Shown piece by piece: positions 53,954 through 63,838 of a stretch of 64,000 nucleotides of DNA. Both the position numbers and the translations under genes were made by a program. Under the pieces are notes generated by a model. It saw nothing but the letters and a program-made list of their open reading frames with translations. It was not told the DNA's origin and ran no database searches. Each line of letters begins with the position of its first letter. Position 1 is the first letter of the stretch. Source of the DNA: Ruminococcus sp. (GTDB lineage: Bacteria; Bacillota; Clostridia; Oscillospirales; Ruminococcaceae); NCBI GenBank assembly GCA_020860605.1, contig JAJBTZ010000035.1:43186-107185 (forward strand), given 5' to 3'.

Positions 53954-54435
53954 TGACTATTGATGAAATCCTTGAGATGATGGATGAACTTCTCGACAAG
54001 GCGGTTACTGTCCCCTTCTCGAACAAGAAGAGCATGGTCGACACCGATCAGCTTCGTGACTGCATCGACAACATCCGCTACAATCTTCCAACTGAGATAA
54101 GAAAGGCGAAGGAGATGGTTGCGGACCGCTCCACCATCATTCAGGATGCCAACGACAAGGCGGAGCAGATTATCAAGGACGCTGAGGAGAAGGCGAAGAA
54201 GATTGTTTCTGAGGAAGAGATTGTCAAGCAGGCGAAGGCTGCTGCTCAGGATTTGACCGCTCAGTCCCACGCTATGGATCTTTCTATAAAGAAAGCTATG
54301 GTCGAGAAGCTTGACGGAATTTTGGGCGACACCGAGAAGTCGCTTTCAAAGTCCCTGAACGAGATCAGGTCGATGAGAGAGACCATCAAGACTGCCGGAA
54401 AACAGGTCGAGGCGGAAGAGGCTCAGCAGCAGTAA
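53953..54435 (+). CDS. Coiled-coil protein encoded after coaD
   Basis: A 160-residue, highly charged protein. Residues 1-45 are a short helical head (TIDEILEMMDELLDKAVTVPFSNKKSMVD), and 50-150 are a long coiled coil with KAEQIIKDAEEKAKKIV. It resembles DivIVA-like or V-ATPase-stalk-like helices, and is often annotated only as ATPase in Clostridia, although no nucleotide motif is visible. The ATG shares an A with the coaD stop (TAATG). Function unknown. Confidence 0.75.
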   Translation: MTIDEILEMMDELLDKAVTVPFSNKKSMVDTDQLRDCIDNIRYNLPTEIRKAKEMVADRSTIIQDANDKAEQIIKDAEEKAKKIVSEEEIVKQAKAAAQDLTAQSHAMDLSIKKAMVEKLDGILGDTEKSLSKSLNEIRSMRETIKTAGKQVEAEEAQQQ

Positions 54436-54543
54436 AATATTAGTCTTCAAGGGTACTCAAAAACGATTACGTGAATTTGTCTTTCGCAGGAAGACAGTTG
54501 CTCTCTCATGAAAGAATTTTTTGAGTTTTCCGGGAGAAATCTG

Positions 54544-54572
54544 TTGACTATGGGCGCGCAAAATAATATAAT
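54544..54572 (+). promoter_or_regulatory. Promoter of lysC
   Basis: TTGACT and TATAAT with a 17-bp spacer. The roughly 75-nt leader contains an ACGAGG/CCTCGT hairpin but is too short for a lysine riboswitch. Confidence 0.7.
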
Positions 54573-54652
54573 GTTATGAGTCGCGTTTACGAGGCTTTGG
54601 TTCTTTATGTACTAGTCCTCGTCGCTCAAGCTAACAGTAAGGAGATATTAGT

Positions 54653-55978
54653 GTGTCAGTAAAAGTAGTCAAATTTGGCGGAAGCTCTTTAGCAGATGCC
54701 AACCAGTTTATAAAGGTAGCAAACATTATTAAAGCAGACCCTGCAAGAAAATATGTCGTCCCCTCTGCTCCCGGCAAGAGAAATTCTAAGGACACGAAGG
54801 TCACCGACATGCTCTACGCCTGCTATGACATGGCAACAAGAGGCGGAGACTTTGAAGGGATGTTCTCGGCAATTAAGAGCAGGTATATGGATATAATCCA
54901 GGGCCTGGGGCTCGATATGAGCTTGGATGAAGAGTTCGAGACGATTGAACGTGGCTTCAAGGCGAGAGCTGGTCGGGATTATGCTGCTTCAAGAGGAGAA
55001 TATCTTAACGGCAAAATCCTGGCAGCATACTTAGGGTTCGCCTTTGTCGACGCTGCTGAGGTCATCTTCTTCGCAAACGATTCGAAGCTTAAGTTGGAGG
55101 AGACCTGCCATGCAGTCCGTGAACGGCTCGACGAAGTCGGAAACGCCGTTATTCCCGGTTTCTACGGCTCGATGCCGAATGACACCATCAAGACCTTCTC
55201 ACGTGGAGGCTCTGACATCACTGGCTCCATAGTCGCTGCTGCCATGGGCGTCGATTTATATGAAAACTGGACCGATGTCTCTGGGTTCTTGGTCTGCGAC
55301 CCAAGAATTGTTCCAGACCCGGTTCCGATAAAGACTATTACCTATCAAGAACTGAGAGAGCTCTCATATATGGGAGCAGGAGTTCTGCACGAGGATGCTA
55401 TCTTCCCTGTTCGCAGGTCCTGTATTCCAATAAACATCAAGAACACCAACCGTCCTGACGATCCCGGAACGATGATTGTCGAGAACGATGGCGGAGATTC
55501 GAGCGAATATGTCATCACCGGCATTGCAGGGCACTGCGGTTTCGTCACCGTCACTATTGAAAAAGACATGATGAACTCTGAGCTCGGCTTTGGGCGTAAG
55601 GTCCTCGAAGTATTTGAGAACTTCGGAATCTCGTTCGAGCACATGCCTTCTGGCATCGACACAATGAGCATCGTCGTCCACAAGAGCGAGTTTGAGGAGA
55701 AGGAAGAGCAGATTATCCGTGCTCTTGAAAGAGCCGTTCGCCCGGACAGAATCGATGTCGACAGGGACGTCGCGCTTGTGGCGGTCGTTGGACGAGGCAT
55801 GAGAAAGCAGAGAGGTACTGCTGCGAGAATCTTTGCAGCGCTTGCCCATGCGAAAATAAACGTCAAGATGATAGACCAGGGCTCGAGCGAGCTCAACATC
55901 ATCGTCGGAATCAGTAATGAAGACTTTGAGACCTCTATCAAGTCCATCTACGACATTTTTGTCACGCAGAAGCTATAA
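54653..55978 (+). CDS. lysC: Aspartate kinase
   Basis: A 441-residue enzyme that phosphorylates aspartate, the first step to lysine, threonine and methionine. It opens VKVVKFGGSSLADANQF, has FSRGGSDITGSIVAAAMG near 190, and ends with two ACT domains (about 300-441) for feedback control. The GTG start has AAGGAG 9 bp upstream. Confidence 0.95.
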   Translation: MSVKVVKFGGSSLADANQFIKVANIIKADPARKYVVPSAPGKRNSKDTKVTDMLYACYDMATRGGDFEGMFSAIKSRYMDIIQGLGLDMSLDEEFETIERGFKARAGRDYAASRGEYLNGKILAAYLGFAFVDAAEVIFFANDSKLKLEETCHAVRERLDEVGNAVIPGFYGSMPNDTIKTFSRGGSDITGSIVAAAMGVDLYENWTDVSGFLVCDPRIVPDPVPIKTITYQELRELSYMGAGVLHEDAIFPVRRSCIPINIKNTNRPDDPGTMIVENDGGDSSEYVITGIAGHCGFVTVTIEKDMMNSELGFGRKVLEVFENFGISFEHMPSGIDTMSIVVHKSEFEEKEEQIIRALERAVRPDRIDVDRDVALVAVVGRGMRKQRGTAARIFAALAHAKINVKMIDQGSSELNIIVGISNEDFETSIKSIYDIFVTQKL

Positions 55979-57056
55979 ACCATCAGGAAAGAAGGCGAAG
56001 GCTACGAAGACCAAGCTAAACCGAATAACGGCAGTTTTCGTCGCCTGCCTTATCTTACTTACCACCCTCTTCACCGGCTGCTCGAATGTCAAGGACGAGC
56101 CAGAGGTCACAGAGGAGGTCACCGAAGACGCCACCGCTGACCCAGAGGACGTTATCAGCATCTCTGGCGTCGAGCATGACGGGAGCTTTTATGGGAGCTT
56201 TCTGACGATGGTTCTGAGCTACGATAGCGCCGACAGTTATCCGAAGGCCTACATCATGCATTCCTACTCGGAGATTGAGGAGTACTACTACGCCACCGAG
56301 AGGATTTATTCCTTCGGTGCCCGGTTCACCATCACGATGGCTTCGTTTACAGACGATTTCTTTGAGGACAACGACGTTATGATCGTCGTCATCAGCGAAC
56401 CTTCGACCTATGTCAGCCACTCGGTTGAGGACATGGAGCTTCTCTCCGATGGAGCGTTTAATATCAGCATTACAAGGCATATTCCCGAAAACGCACCACT
56501 GAGTGACGGGACAATCTATCATCTCGTTTTCACCGCCCCGAAAGGCGGGTTTGACGATGTCGATGTCGACAAGGTTTCGGTTGATATAACCGAGCTTATT
56601 GACGACGACAATGTCGGAGCCTTCGGCTCGGAAAGGTTCATCTATAACTACCCTGAATTCTGGCCGTTCACCTTCAAGACGCCCGCTCTTGTAGACGACG
56701 TTGAGCCAACTGTTGACTCGCTCGAGACCTACGAGGAGATGCTCGGCTTCTATGAGACCCACAAGGGCGAATTCGACCTCGACACAATGTTTGTGAAGTA
56801 CTTCGGCGCCGTTTTCGACGAGGAGATGTTTGAGGAATACGTCCTCTTAGTAATGGTTCTCCCCTTCGACAAGACCCTCTCGAAGCCGGAGGTCACCGAC
56901 GTTTTCATCTACAACTACCAGATTTTCGTCACCATCGATAACTTGACCTACGACTTCAGCGAGGATAATGTTCAATGGTATCTCTTAGCTGTCGCTGTGG
57001 ACAGAAGCAGCCTTGAGAATGTTGACCTGATGGCGATTAATATTGCTCCCGATTAG
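55917..57056 (+). CDS. Lipoprotein of unknown function, start codon unclear
   Basis: The frame encodes a lipoprotein signal: a basic run KKAKATKTKLNR, the hydrophobic stretch ITAVFVACLILLTTLF and lipobox FTGC (Cys55 counting from 55917). The mature part is acidic and Tyr/Phe-rich with two loosely similar halves. The only ATG lies 62 bp inside lysC and gives a signal peptide of 54 residues, unusually long, with no ribosome binding site. AGGAAAGAAGG at about 55985 would suit a start near 55995, but no standard start codon is there. Possibly a non-standard start, coupling from lysC or a lost start. Confidence 0.6.
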   Translation: MKTLRPLSSPSTTFLSRRSYKPSGKKAKATKTKLNRITAVFVACLILLTTLFTGCSNVKDEPEVTEEVTEDATADPEDVISISGVEHDGSFYGSFLTMVLSYDSADSYPKAYIMHSYSEIEEYYYATERIYSFGARFTITMASFTDDFFEDNDVMIVVISEPSTYVSHSVEDMELLSDGAFNISITRHIPENAPLSDGTIYHLVFTAPKGGFDDVDVDKVSVDITELIDDDNVGAFGSERFIYNYPEFWPFTFKTPALVDDVEPTVDSLETYEEMLGFYETHKGEFDLDTMFVKYFGAVFDEEMFEEYVLLVMVLPFDKTLSKPEVTDVFIYNYQIFVTIDNLTYDFSEDNVQWYLLAVAVDRSSLENVDLMAINIAPD

Positions 57057-57068
57057 TTGAAAAAACTC

Positions 57069-57097
57069 TTGCATTTTCATTCGCGTTATGATATAAT
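57069..57097 (+). promoter_or_regulatory. Promoter of rpmE
   Basis: TTGCAT and TATAAT with a 17-bp spacer, about 120 bp before the start codon, which leaves a long leader. Confidence 0.75.
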
Positions 57098-57104
57098 AGT
57101 CACC

Positions 57105-57212
57105 GTGAAAATCTGCGCTGCGGATGCGGTTGCAGTTGTGAAGTTAATTCCATAGTACTACTGTCTGAACTTAGGAAGATGGGCTACTATGTTTATAAGT
57201 TCAGAAAGGAGG
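57105..57212 (+). ncRNA. Candidate ribosomal protein L31 leader
   Basis: The rpmE leader contains CTGAACTTA (57165-57173) pairing perfectly with TAAGTTCAG (57196-57204), directly before the AAAGGAGG ribosome binding site. Leaders bound by L31 are known in several bacterial groups, so autogenous control is plausible; I could not match a consensus. Confidence 0.45.
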
Positions 57213-57219
57213 AAATCTC

Positions 57220-57435
57220 ATGGCTAAGGAAGGAATTCATCCCGATTATCAGCAGACAACCATCACTTGTGCTTGTGGCAATGTAATCCACACTGGTTCC
57301 ACCAAGAAGGACATCAAGGTTGAAATTTGCTCAAAGTGCCATCCGTTCTTCACCGGCAAGCAGAAGCTTGTAGACACCGGCGGACGTGTTGACAGATTCA
57401 ACAAGCGTTATGGCCTTAACAAGGACAACAAGTAA
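57220..57435 (+). CDS. rpmE: 50S ribosomal protein L31 (zinc-binding type)
   Basis: A 71-residue ribosomal protein starting [15 protein letters not shown]. The zinc ligands are C17 and C19 in TCACG and the pair in [14 protein letters not shown]. This is the primary, cysteine-containing form rather than the zinc-independent paralogue. Confidence 0.96.
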   Translation: MAKEGIHPDYQQTTITCACGNVIHTGSTKKDIKVEICSKCHPFFTGKQKLVDTGGRVDRFNKRYGLNKDNK

Positions 57436-57455
57436 TTCGTTTGAAGATGTTCATT

Positions 57456-57485
57456 AGCGGCAGCCGGTTTCGGCTGTCGCTTTGT
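57456..57485 (+). terminator. Terminator of rpmE
   Basis: AGCGGCAGCCG pairs with CGGCTGTCGCT around a 4-nt loop, followed by TTGTT. The T tract is short, so read-through into the next gene is possible. Confidence 0.6.
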
Positions 57486-57509
57486 TCATTCTTAGGATGG
57501 GGGATTTTT

Positions 57510-58130
57510 ATGAGCTATAAAACGATCCGTAAGCCTGCCTCTGACAGCATTACCATCGAAAAATCTGAATTTATCGGCGCTATATCCCCTGTCACGACTG
57601 ACGAAGAGGCGGTAGCATTTATCGAGAAGATTCGCTCGGAAAACCGCAAGGCCCGGCACAACTGCTACGCCTATGTTTTAAAAGACGGCTTCATCACGAG
57701 ATATTCGGACGATGGCGAGCCACAGGGAACTGCCGGGCTGCCGATACTCGACGTTATCAGTAAAACCGGCCTCACAGACGTTTGCATCGTGGTGACGAGA
57801 TACTTTGGCGGGATTCTCCTCGGCAAAGGCGGGCTCACGAGGGCTTACTCGAACGCAGCTTCTCTGGCGGTTGGAGCTTCGGAAGTGGTCGAGATGCTGT
57901 CGGGGTACTATCTCACGATCGAGAGCGATTATTCGTGGTACGAGAGGATCATAAGATGCTTAGGAGAGCAGGGCGCTAGAGTTGACAAAACGGAATTCTC
58001 GGAGAATGTGAAGATTACGGCTTCGGTCAAGGCTGAGGATTGTGATCGGCTGATGGAAGCGCTCGTTGATCTTACTAACGGCAGCGTGAATATTGTCAAA
58101 TCTGACGAAGCCGCGATTGATTTCTCCTGA
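57510..58130 (+). CDS. YigZ/IMPACT family protein
   Basis: A 206-residue protein. The N-terminal UPF0029 (Impact) domain has FIGAISPVTTDEEA, ARHNCYAY, YSDDGEPQGTAGLPIL and VTRYFGGILLGKGGLTRAYS, the family signature; a DUF1949-type domain follows. Family members have been linked to translation regulation or nucleic acid binding, but no reaction is established. ATG 57510 with GGGGG upstream is chosen over an earlier start within the terminator region. Confidence 0.9.
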   Translation: MSYKTIRKPASDSITIEKSEFIGAISPVTTDEEAVAFIEKIRSENRKARHNCYAYVLKDGFITRYSDDGEPQGTAGLPILDVISKTGLTDVCIVVTRYFGGILLGKGGLTRAYSNAASLAVGASEVVEMLSGYYLTIESDYSWYERIIRCLGEQGARVDKTEFSENVKITASVKAEDCDRLMEALVDLTNGSVNIVKSDEAAIDFS

Positions 58131-58148
58131 AAAATTGTTTATTCATAC

Positions 58149-58193
58149 GAATCTTCTTCATTTTCTGAAACAAATGAAGGAGATTCCTTTTTT
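58149..58193 (+). terminator. Terminator before the dgt-dnaG-rpoD operon
   Basis: GAATCTTCTTCATT pairs with AATGAAGGAGATTC with one bulge, followed by C and T6. Confidence 0.75.
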
Positions 58194-58237
58194 ATCTTGT
58201 ATAACATTATAGAGAAATTATCGAAGGAGGGATATGT

Positions 58238-59236
58238 GTGAGCGATGCTCGTATTTATACCGAAATGATTGAAGAGAAGGTTCTATGCGAATTTGCTTCG
58301 AAGTCGAAGGACTCGAAGGGCAGGCAGGTGTATTTAGCGCCTGACCCGCTTCGGACCTGCTACCAGAGGGACAGAGACAGAATTATCCACTGCAACGCGT
58401 TCTCAAGGCTCAAGCAGAAGACTCAGGTCTTCCTGAACCCGACTGGGGACCACTACAGGACACGGCTCACTCATACTCTCGAAGTTAGCCAGATTGCGAG
58501 AACCATCGCAAGAGCCATGAGGCTCAACGAAGACCTCACCGAGGCGATCGCTCTCGGGCACGACCTTGGGCACACGCCTTTTGGCCATGCTGGCGAGGCG
58601 GTCTTGAACGAGCTCTCCCCGAAGGGCTTCAAGCACTATCAGCAGAGCCTTCGGGTTGTCGACTATCTCGAGAAGGACGGCAAAGGGCTGAACCTTACAT
58701 ATGAAGTCAGGGACGGTATCGTCAAGCATACGAACCAGATTGCCGAAACCCGTGAGGGCTACGTCGTCAGGCTTGCTGACGTCATCGCCTATATAAACCA
58801 CGACATCGAGGATGCCATCAGGGCTGGGGTGCTTCGGAATGAAGATTTGCCACAGGATGCGGTGGCGGTTCTCGGAGATACGAAATCGAAGAGGATCACG
58901 ACGCTTGTCTCGAATCTGGTCAAGAACGGCGCTGAAAATATCCACTTTGACGAGGATATCGGGAACGCCGAAAACATCCTCCACCGATTTATGTACGAGC
59001 AGGTCTACACGAACCCGGTCTGCAAGTCGGAGGAGAAGAAGGCGAGAGTCATGCTCGAGAAGCTTTATCGGTACTTTCTTGAGGAACCGAACAGGCTGCC
59101 GGAAGACTATATCGCCCTTGCCGACAGGTTTGACGCCGACACGGCGGTCTGCGACTATATCGCAGGGATGACCGACAAGTATTGCATCAATCTCTTCATG
59201 GATCTGTTCGTCCCGAAGAGCTGGAGCGTTTGCTGA
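58238..59236 (+). CDS. dgt: Deoxyguanosinetriphosphate triphosphohydrolase-like protein
   Basis: A 332-residue HD-domain enzyme. The metal ligands are in RTRLTHTLEVSQIAR (His), GHDLGHTPFGHAGE (HD) and the later Asp of RLADVIAYINHDIED. It should hydrolyse dGTP or other dNTPs to nucleoside and triphosphate. Shorter than E. coli Dgt, as in other Clostridia. The GTG start follows GAAGGAGGG by 6 bp. It leads the dgt-dnaG-rpoD macromolecular-synthesis operon. Confidence 0.92.
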   Translation: MSDARIYTEMIEEKVLCEFASKSKDSKGRQVYLAPDPLRTCYQRDRDRIIHCNAFSRLKQKTQVFLNPTGDHYRTRLTHTLEVSQIARTIARAMRLNEDLTEAIALGHDLGHTPFGHAGEAVLNELSPKGFKHYQQSLRVVDYLEKDGKGLNLTYEVRDGIVKHTNQIAETREGYVVRLADVIAYINHDIEDAIRAGVLRNEDLPQDAVAVLGDTKSKRITTLVSNLVKNGAENIHFDEDIGNAENILHRFMYEQVYTNPVCKSEEKKARVMLEKLYRYFLEEPNRLPEDYIALADRFDADTAVCDYIAGMTDKYCINLFMDLFVPKSWSVC

Positions 59237-59276
59237 TATAATCTTAATCCAATAATCAGGCGAAGGAGGGAGAATA

Positions 59277-61040
59277 ATGCCGAGGTTTTCGGACGATTTT
59301 TTGGAAAGAGTCAAGGACGCGAACCGAATTGAAGACGTTGCCCGGCAGTATGTCTCGCTCAAGCGGGCAGGCAGGCTCTACAAGTGCAACTGCCCATTCC
59401 ATTCGGAAAAGACTCCGTCCTGCGTCATCTATCCCGACAACGGGAGCTTCTACTGCTTCGGCTGCGGTGCAGGTGGCTCAGTCATCACATTTATAAGTAA
59501 GATTGAGAACCTCGACTTCGTCGAGTCGGTAAAATTCCTGGCGGAAAGAGCTGGAATCCCGATTCCCGAAAGCGGTTACGAGGACCCGAGGGCTGAGTCG
59601 AAGAAGCGTTTACTGCAGATGAACAAGGACGCAGCGCGGTTCTTCTACCAGAATCTTCGGACTCCTGACGGGAAGGCCGGGCTCGAGTATCTCGTGAATA
59701 AAAGGCACTTAAGGCCTGAGACGATAAAGAGCTTTGGCTTGGGTGTCGCGCCAAATCGGTGGACAAGCCTTACGAACCACATGCTCTCGCTTGGGTACAC
59801 TGAGGACGAGCTCCTTAACGCCTCGCTAATCAGCAAGAAAAACGGCAGATGCTTCGACTTCTTCGTGAACAGGGTTATGTTCCCCATCTTCGATTTACGT
59901 GGCAACGTTGTCGCGTTTTCTGGGAGGACGCTCGAGGCCGAGCCGAAGGGCATGAAGTACTTAAACTCCCGTGGAACGGCGGTTTATGAGAAGAGCAGGA
60001 CTCTTTTTGCGATGAATTTTGCGAAGAACACGGCCACGAAGACGAAGAGGCTGATTCTGTGTGAGGGAAACCTTGACGTCATCACCCTTCATCAGGCTGG
60101 GTTCACTGAGGCTGTCGCGACCTGCGGAACGGCGATCACCTCGGAGCACGCGAGGCTGATGGCTCAGTATTGCGACGAGGTCTACATCTGCTACGACGCC
60201 GACGCTGCCGGGCAGAAGGCGACTTCGGCTGCAATAAGCCTGCTGTCGGCTGCTGGGCTCAAATCGAAGGTCGTCAGGATTTCTGGCGACGGGGTCAAGG
60301 ATGTCGACGACTACATAAATAAGCTGGGTCCAGACAGGTTCCGGCTGCTACTGAACGGCTCCGAAGGCTCGGTTGAGTTCGAGCTTGCGAAATGCAAGCA
60401 AGGGCTCGATGTTGACACCGACATGGGCAAGGTCGAATACCTGAAGCGAACGGTTGCGGTTCTTGCGGGGATCGAAAGCAGGGTCCAGAGAGAGGTTTAC
60501 ATCTCGAAGGTCGCGCTTGAGAACGGCGTCACGAAGGACTCCTTGACGGCGGAGGTCAACGCCTACTTGAGAAAGAGATATCGTGAAGCAAAACGTCGCG
60601 AGGATGGCGAGCTCGTCAGGACTGTCAATACGAGTGCTTCCAACCCGAAGCGGACTCTCACCAAGCGTGAAAAGGCCGAGGAAGGCGTTATCACCTACAT
60701 TCTCGGGCATCACGAGAGGCAGGGATGGGTCTTCTCACAGGTAGAGGCTGAGCGTTTCTCAGATGATTTTTACAGAAAAGCGTATGAAACACTAAAAAAT
60801 TGCTACGAAAGTGGCGGATATGCAACTATTACGACGCTTGAAAACGAATTTTACGGCGAGGATATGGACAAAATAAGCCATATTTTAAATCAATCGAGGG
60901 AAATAACGATTGACGAAAACACCCTTGCGGACTATATCAAGCTTCTTAACACTGATAGTAATCTTCCCGAGGACGCTTCAAAGATGTCGGACGACGATTT
61001 GCTCGCCTACACCTCGAAGCTCAGGCGGGAGAAGAATTGA
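59277..61040 (+). CDS. dnaG: DNA primase
   Basis: A 587-residue primase that makes RNA primers for replication. The CHC2 zinc site is Cys39, His42, Cys60, Cys63. The catalytic core has ILCEGNLDVITLHQAGF (TOPRIM Glu) and YDADAAGQKA (Asp). The C-terminal helicase-binding domain begins near residue 455. GGAGGGAG precedes the ATG. Confidence 0.96.
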   Translation: MPRFSDDFLERVKDANRIEDVARQYVSLKRAGRLYKCNCPFHSEKTPSCVIYPDNGSFYCFGCGAGGSVITFISKIENLDFVESVKFLAERAGIPIPESGYEDPRAESKKRLLQMNKDAARFFYQNLRTPDGKAGLEYLVNKRHLRPETIKSFGLGVAPNRWTSLTNHMLSLGYTEDELLNASLISKKNGRCFDFFVNRVMFPIFDLRGNVVAFSGRTLEAEPKGMKYLNSRGTAVYEKSRTLFAMNFAKNTATKTKRLILCEGNLDVITLHQAGFTEAVATCGTAITSEHARLMAQYCDEVYICYDADAAGQKATSAAISLLSAAGLKSKVVRISGDGVKDVDDYINKLGPDRFRLLLNGSEGSVEFELAKCKQGLDVDTDMGKVEYLKRTVAVLAGIESRVQREVYISKVALENGVTKDSLTAEVNAYLRKRYREAKRREDGELVRTVNTSASNPKRTLTKREKAEEGVITYILGHHERQGWVFSQVEAERFSDDFYRKAYETLKNCYESGGYATITTLENEFYGEDMDKISHILNQSREITIDENTLADYIKLLNTDSNLPEDASKMSDDDLLAYTSKLRREKN

Positions 61041-61062
61041 CATAATTTAGGAGGAATAAACC

Positions 61063-62187
<1,125 letters not shown>

Positions 62188-62202
62188 TCCTGAGATATGA
62201 AA

Positions 62203-62237
62203 AAAAGGCAAGCCGTTGTGGCTTGCCTTTTAATTTT
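62203..62237. terminator. Terminator between rpoD and the convergent MATE gene
   Basis: AAAAGGCAAGCC pairs with GGCTTGCCTTTT around a 5-nt loop, with A/T tracts on both sides, so it can end transcripts from both directions. Confidence 0.85.
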
Positions 62238-63639
62238 AGTGCTTCGACGGAAGCGGCCTCAGAACCATGTTCTGAGCCTTTTCTTCTGCTAACTTTTCAA
62301 GCTTGAGGGACTTCCAGAGCTTTGCCATTGCGAAGGCTGTGATTGCAATGGCGATTACGTCTGCCAATGGTGCTGCCCAGAATACGCCTGTGACTCCGAT
62401 GAGCTGAGTCACTATGAGGGAGAAGATTATCAGGAGAACGTCACGGAGTGCCGAAAGAGGTGCTGCTTCCCTGGCGTGGCCGATCGACTGAAGGAAGATG
62501 GCACAAACCTTCTGCAGGCAGGTGAAGAGGATGAGTGAGAGGTAGATTCTCAAGCACTGAACGGCGAATTCGAGATAGAGCTCGCTGTCGGCACCGAACA
62601 TGAGGATAAACGCCTGAGGGATCGCCTCGAAGAGAACCGTGCAGACGATGCAGACGACGGCTGTCCACTTCACGACGAGCTTGAGAAGCTCCATGACCCT
62701 GTCATACTTCTTCGCGCCGTAGTTGTAGCCGACGATGGGCTGAGCTCCGGCAGCGATTCCGATCGCGATGTTGAGAACGATCTGGAAGAGCTTCATTATG
62801 ACGACAAACGCAGAAAGCGGGATGTCGGAGCCGTATTCGGACATAGCTCCAAACTTGACGAGGAGGATGTTGTTGACGACGGTGATTATCATGATGAAGA
62901 GCTGTGTAAGAAGGCTCGAAGTGCCGAGGGACATGATTTTCTTTGTGAGATGGAAGCTCGGCTTGAAGCTTGCGAGCGAGAGCTTGAAGTTCTTGCTTCT
63001 GAACAAGTAAGCGAAGCAGATCGAGAAGCTTACGAACTGGCCGACGATTGTGGCAATGGCAGCGCCTCTGATTCCCCAGAAGGAAATGCAGATCGGGTCG
63101 CCGACGATGTTGATGACAGCACCGACAATCATGGCGAGCATCGAATATTTCGGGCTGCCATCAGCACGGATGATGGCTGCAAGGCAGTTCTGGAGCATTG
63201 CGAGCGGCATCATGGCGTAGATGATGAAGCCGTAGGCATGAGCCATTTCAATATTCTCCTCTGTTGCTCCGATAAGCCAGAGGAGGCTGTCGCCGGCGGA
63301 ATAGCTGATGAGGATTATGACGAGTCCCGAAATGACAGTCCACATGATTCCGTTTCCGACATAGCGGTGGATGTCCTCAGTCTTGTTGCTGCCGAGGCAC
63401 ATTGAGAGCATCGCTGCGACGCCGTCACCGAAGAAGAGCGACATTCCCCAGCCGACAACCGTTATCGGGAAGATAATTCCCGTCGCGCCGTTTGCGACGT
63501 AGCCTATCATGTTTCCGACGAAAATCTGGTCGACGATATTATAGAGGCAGGAAATGATGAGCGAGCAGATGCAAGGGATTGCGAATTTGCGAAGCAATGT
63601 GCCAACCTTCTCAGTTCCCAGGTAGTTGTTTTGTTCCAT
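62236..63639 (-). CDS. MATE family efflux transporter
   Basis: A 467-residue membrane protein of about 12 helices. It starts MEQNNYLGTEKVGTLLRKFAIPCICSLIISCLYNIVDQIFVG, which is characteristic of MATE proteins, with a second half homologous to the first. It should export cationic compounds or drugs in exchange for sodium or protons, and a sodium-driven form would suit the sodium-type ATPase here. ATG 63639 has GAAGGAG 8 bp upstream; an upstream in-frame ATG at 63663 is less likely. A terminator hairpin lies in its leader. Confidence 0.92.
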   Translation of the reverse strand: MEQNNYLGTEKVGTLLRKFAIPCICSLIISCLYNIVDQIFVGNMIGYVANGATGIIFPITVVGWGMSLFFGDGVAAMLSMCLGSNKTEDIHRYVGNGIMWTVISGLVIILISYSAGDSLLWLIGATEENIEMAHAYGFIIYAMMPLAMLQNCLAAIIRADGSPKYSMLAMIVGAVINIVGDPICISFWGIRGAAIATIVGQFVSFSICFAYLFRSKNFKLSLASFKPSFHLTKKIMSLGTSSLLTQLFIMIITVVNNILLVKFGAMSEYGSDIPLSAFVVIMKLFQIVLNIAIGIAAGAQPIVGYNYGAKKYDRVMELLKLVVKWTAVVCIVCTVLFEAIPQAFILMFGADSELYLEFAVQCLRIYLSLILFTCLQKVCAIFLQSIGHAREAAPLSALRDVLLIIFSLIVTQLIGVTGVFWAAPLADVIAIAITAFAMAKLWKSLKLEKLAEEKAQNMVLRPLPSKH

Positions 63640-63701
63640 TAGATTGACTCCTTCAAGATACATAATTTGTCGAATATGGCTGCTTTTACCGTTAAAAGCA
63701 C

Positions 63702-63738
63702 AAAAAGAAGCGTAGAACCTGTCGTGATTCTACGCTTC
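63702..63738 (-). terminator. Attenuator-like terminator in the MATE leader
   Basis: Read on the minus strand, GAAGCGTAGAA pairs with TTCTACGCTTC (11 bp) and is followed by T5. It lies after a promoter and about 60 bp before the MATE start, with no gene in between, so it would stop most transcripts unless relieved. Confidence 0.65.
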
Positions 63739-63758
63739 CTTCGCTGTTCGACTTATGG

Positions 63759-63788
63759 ATTTTAGCATATTTCTGCGGGCGAAGTCAA
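63759..63788 (-). promoter_or_regulatory. Promoter of the MATE gene
   Basis: Minus-strand TTGACT and TAAAAT with an 18-bp spacer and a TG before the -10. Confidence 0.65.
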
Positions 63789-63838
63789 TCGGAAGATTTT
63801 AAACTTGCGGAAAATCGCTCGCCCCTTCGGGGCTCGCG

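Noticed and set aside
54436..54652. Lysine riboswitch ahead of lysC
   Set aside because: The transcript start implied by the promoter at 54544 leaves only about 75 nt, too short for the lysine aptamer, and its core motifs are not seen.
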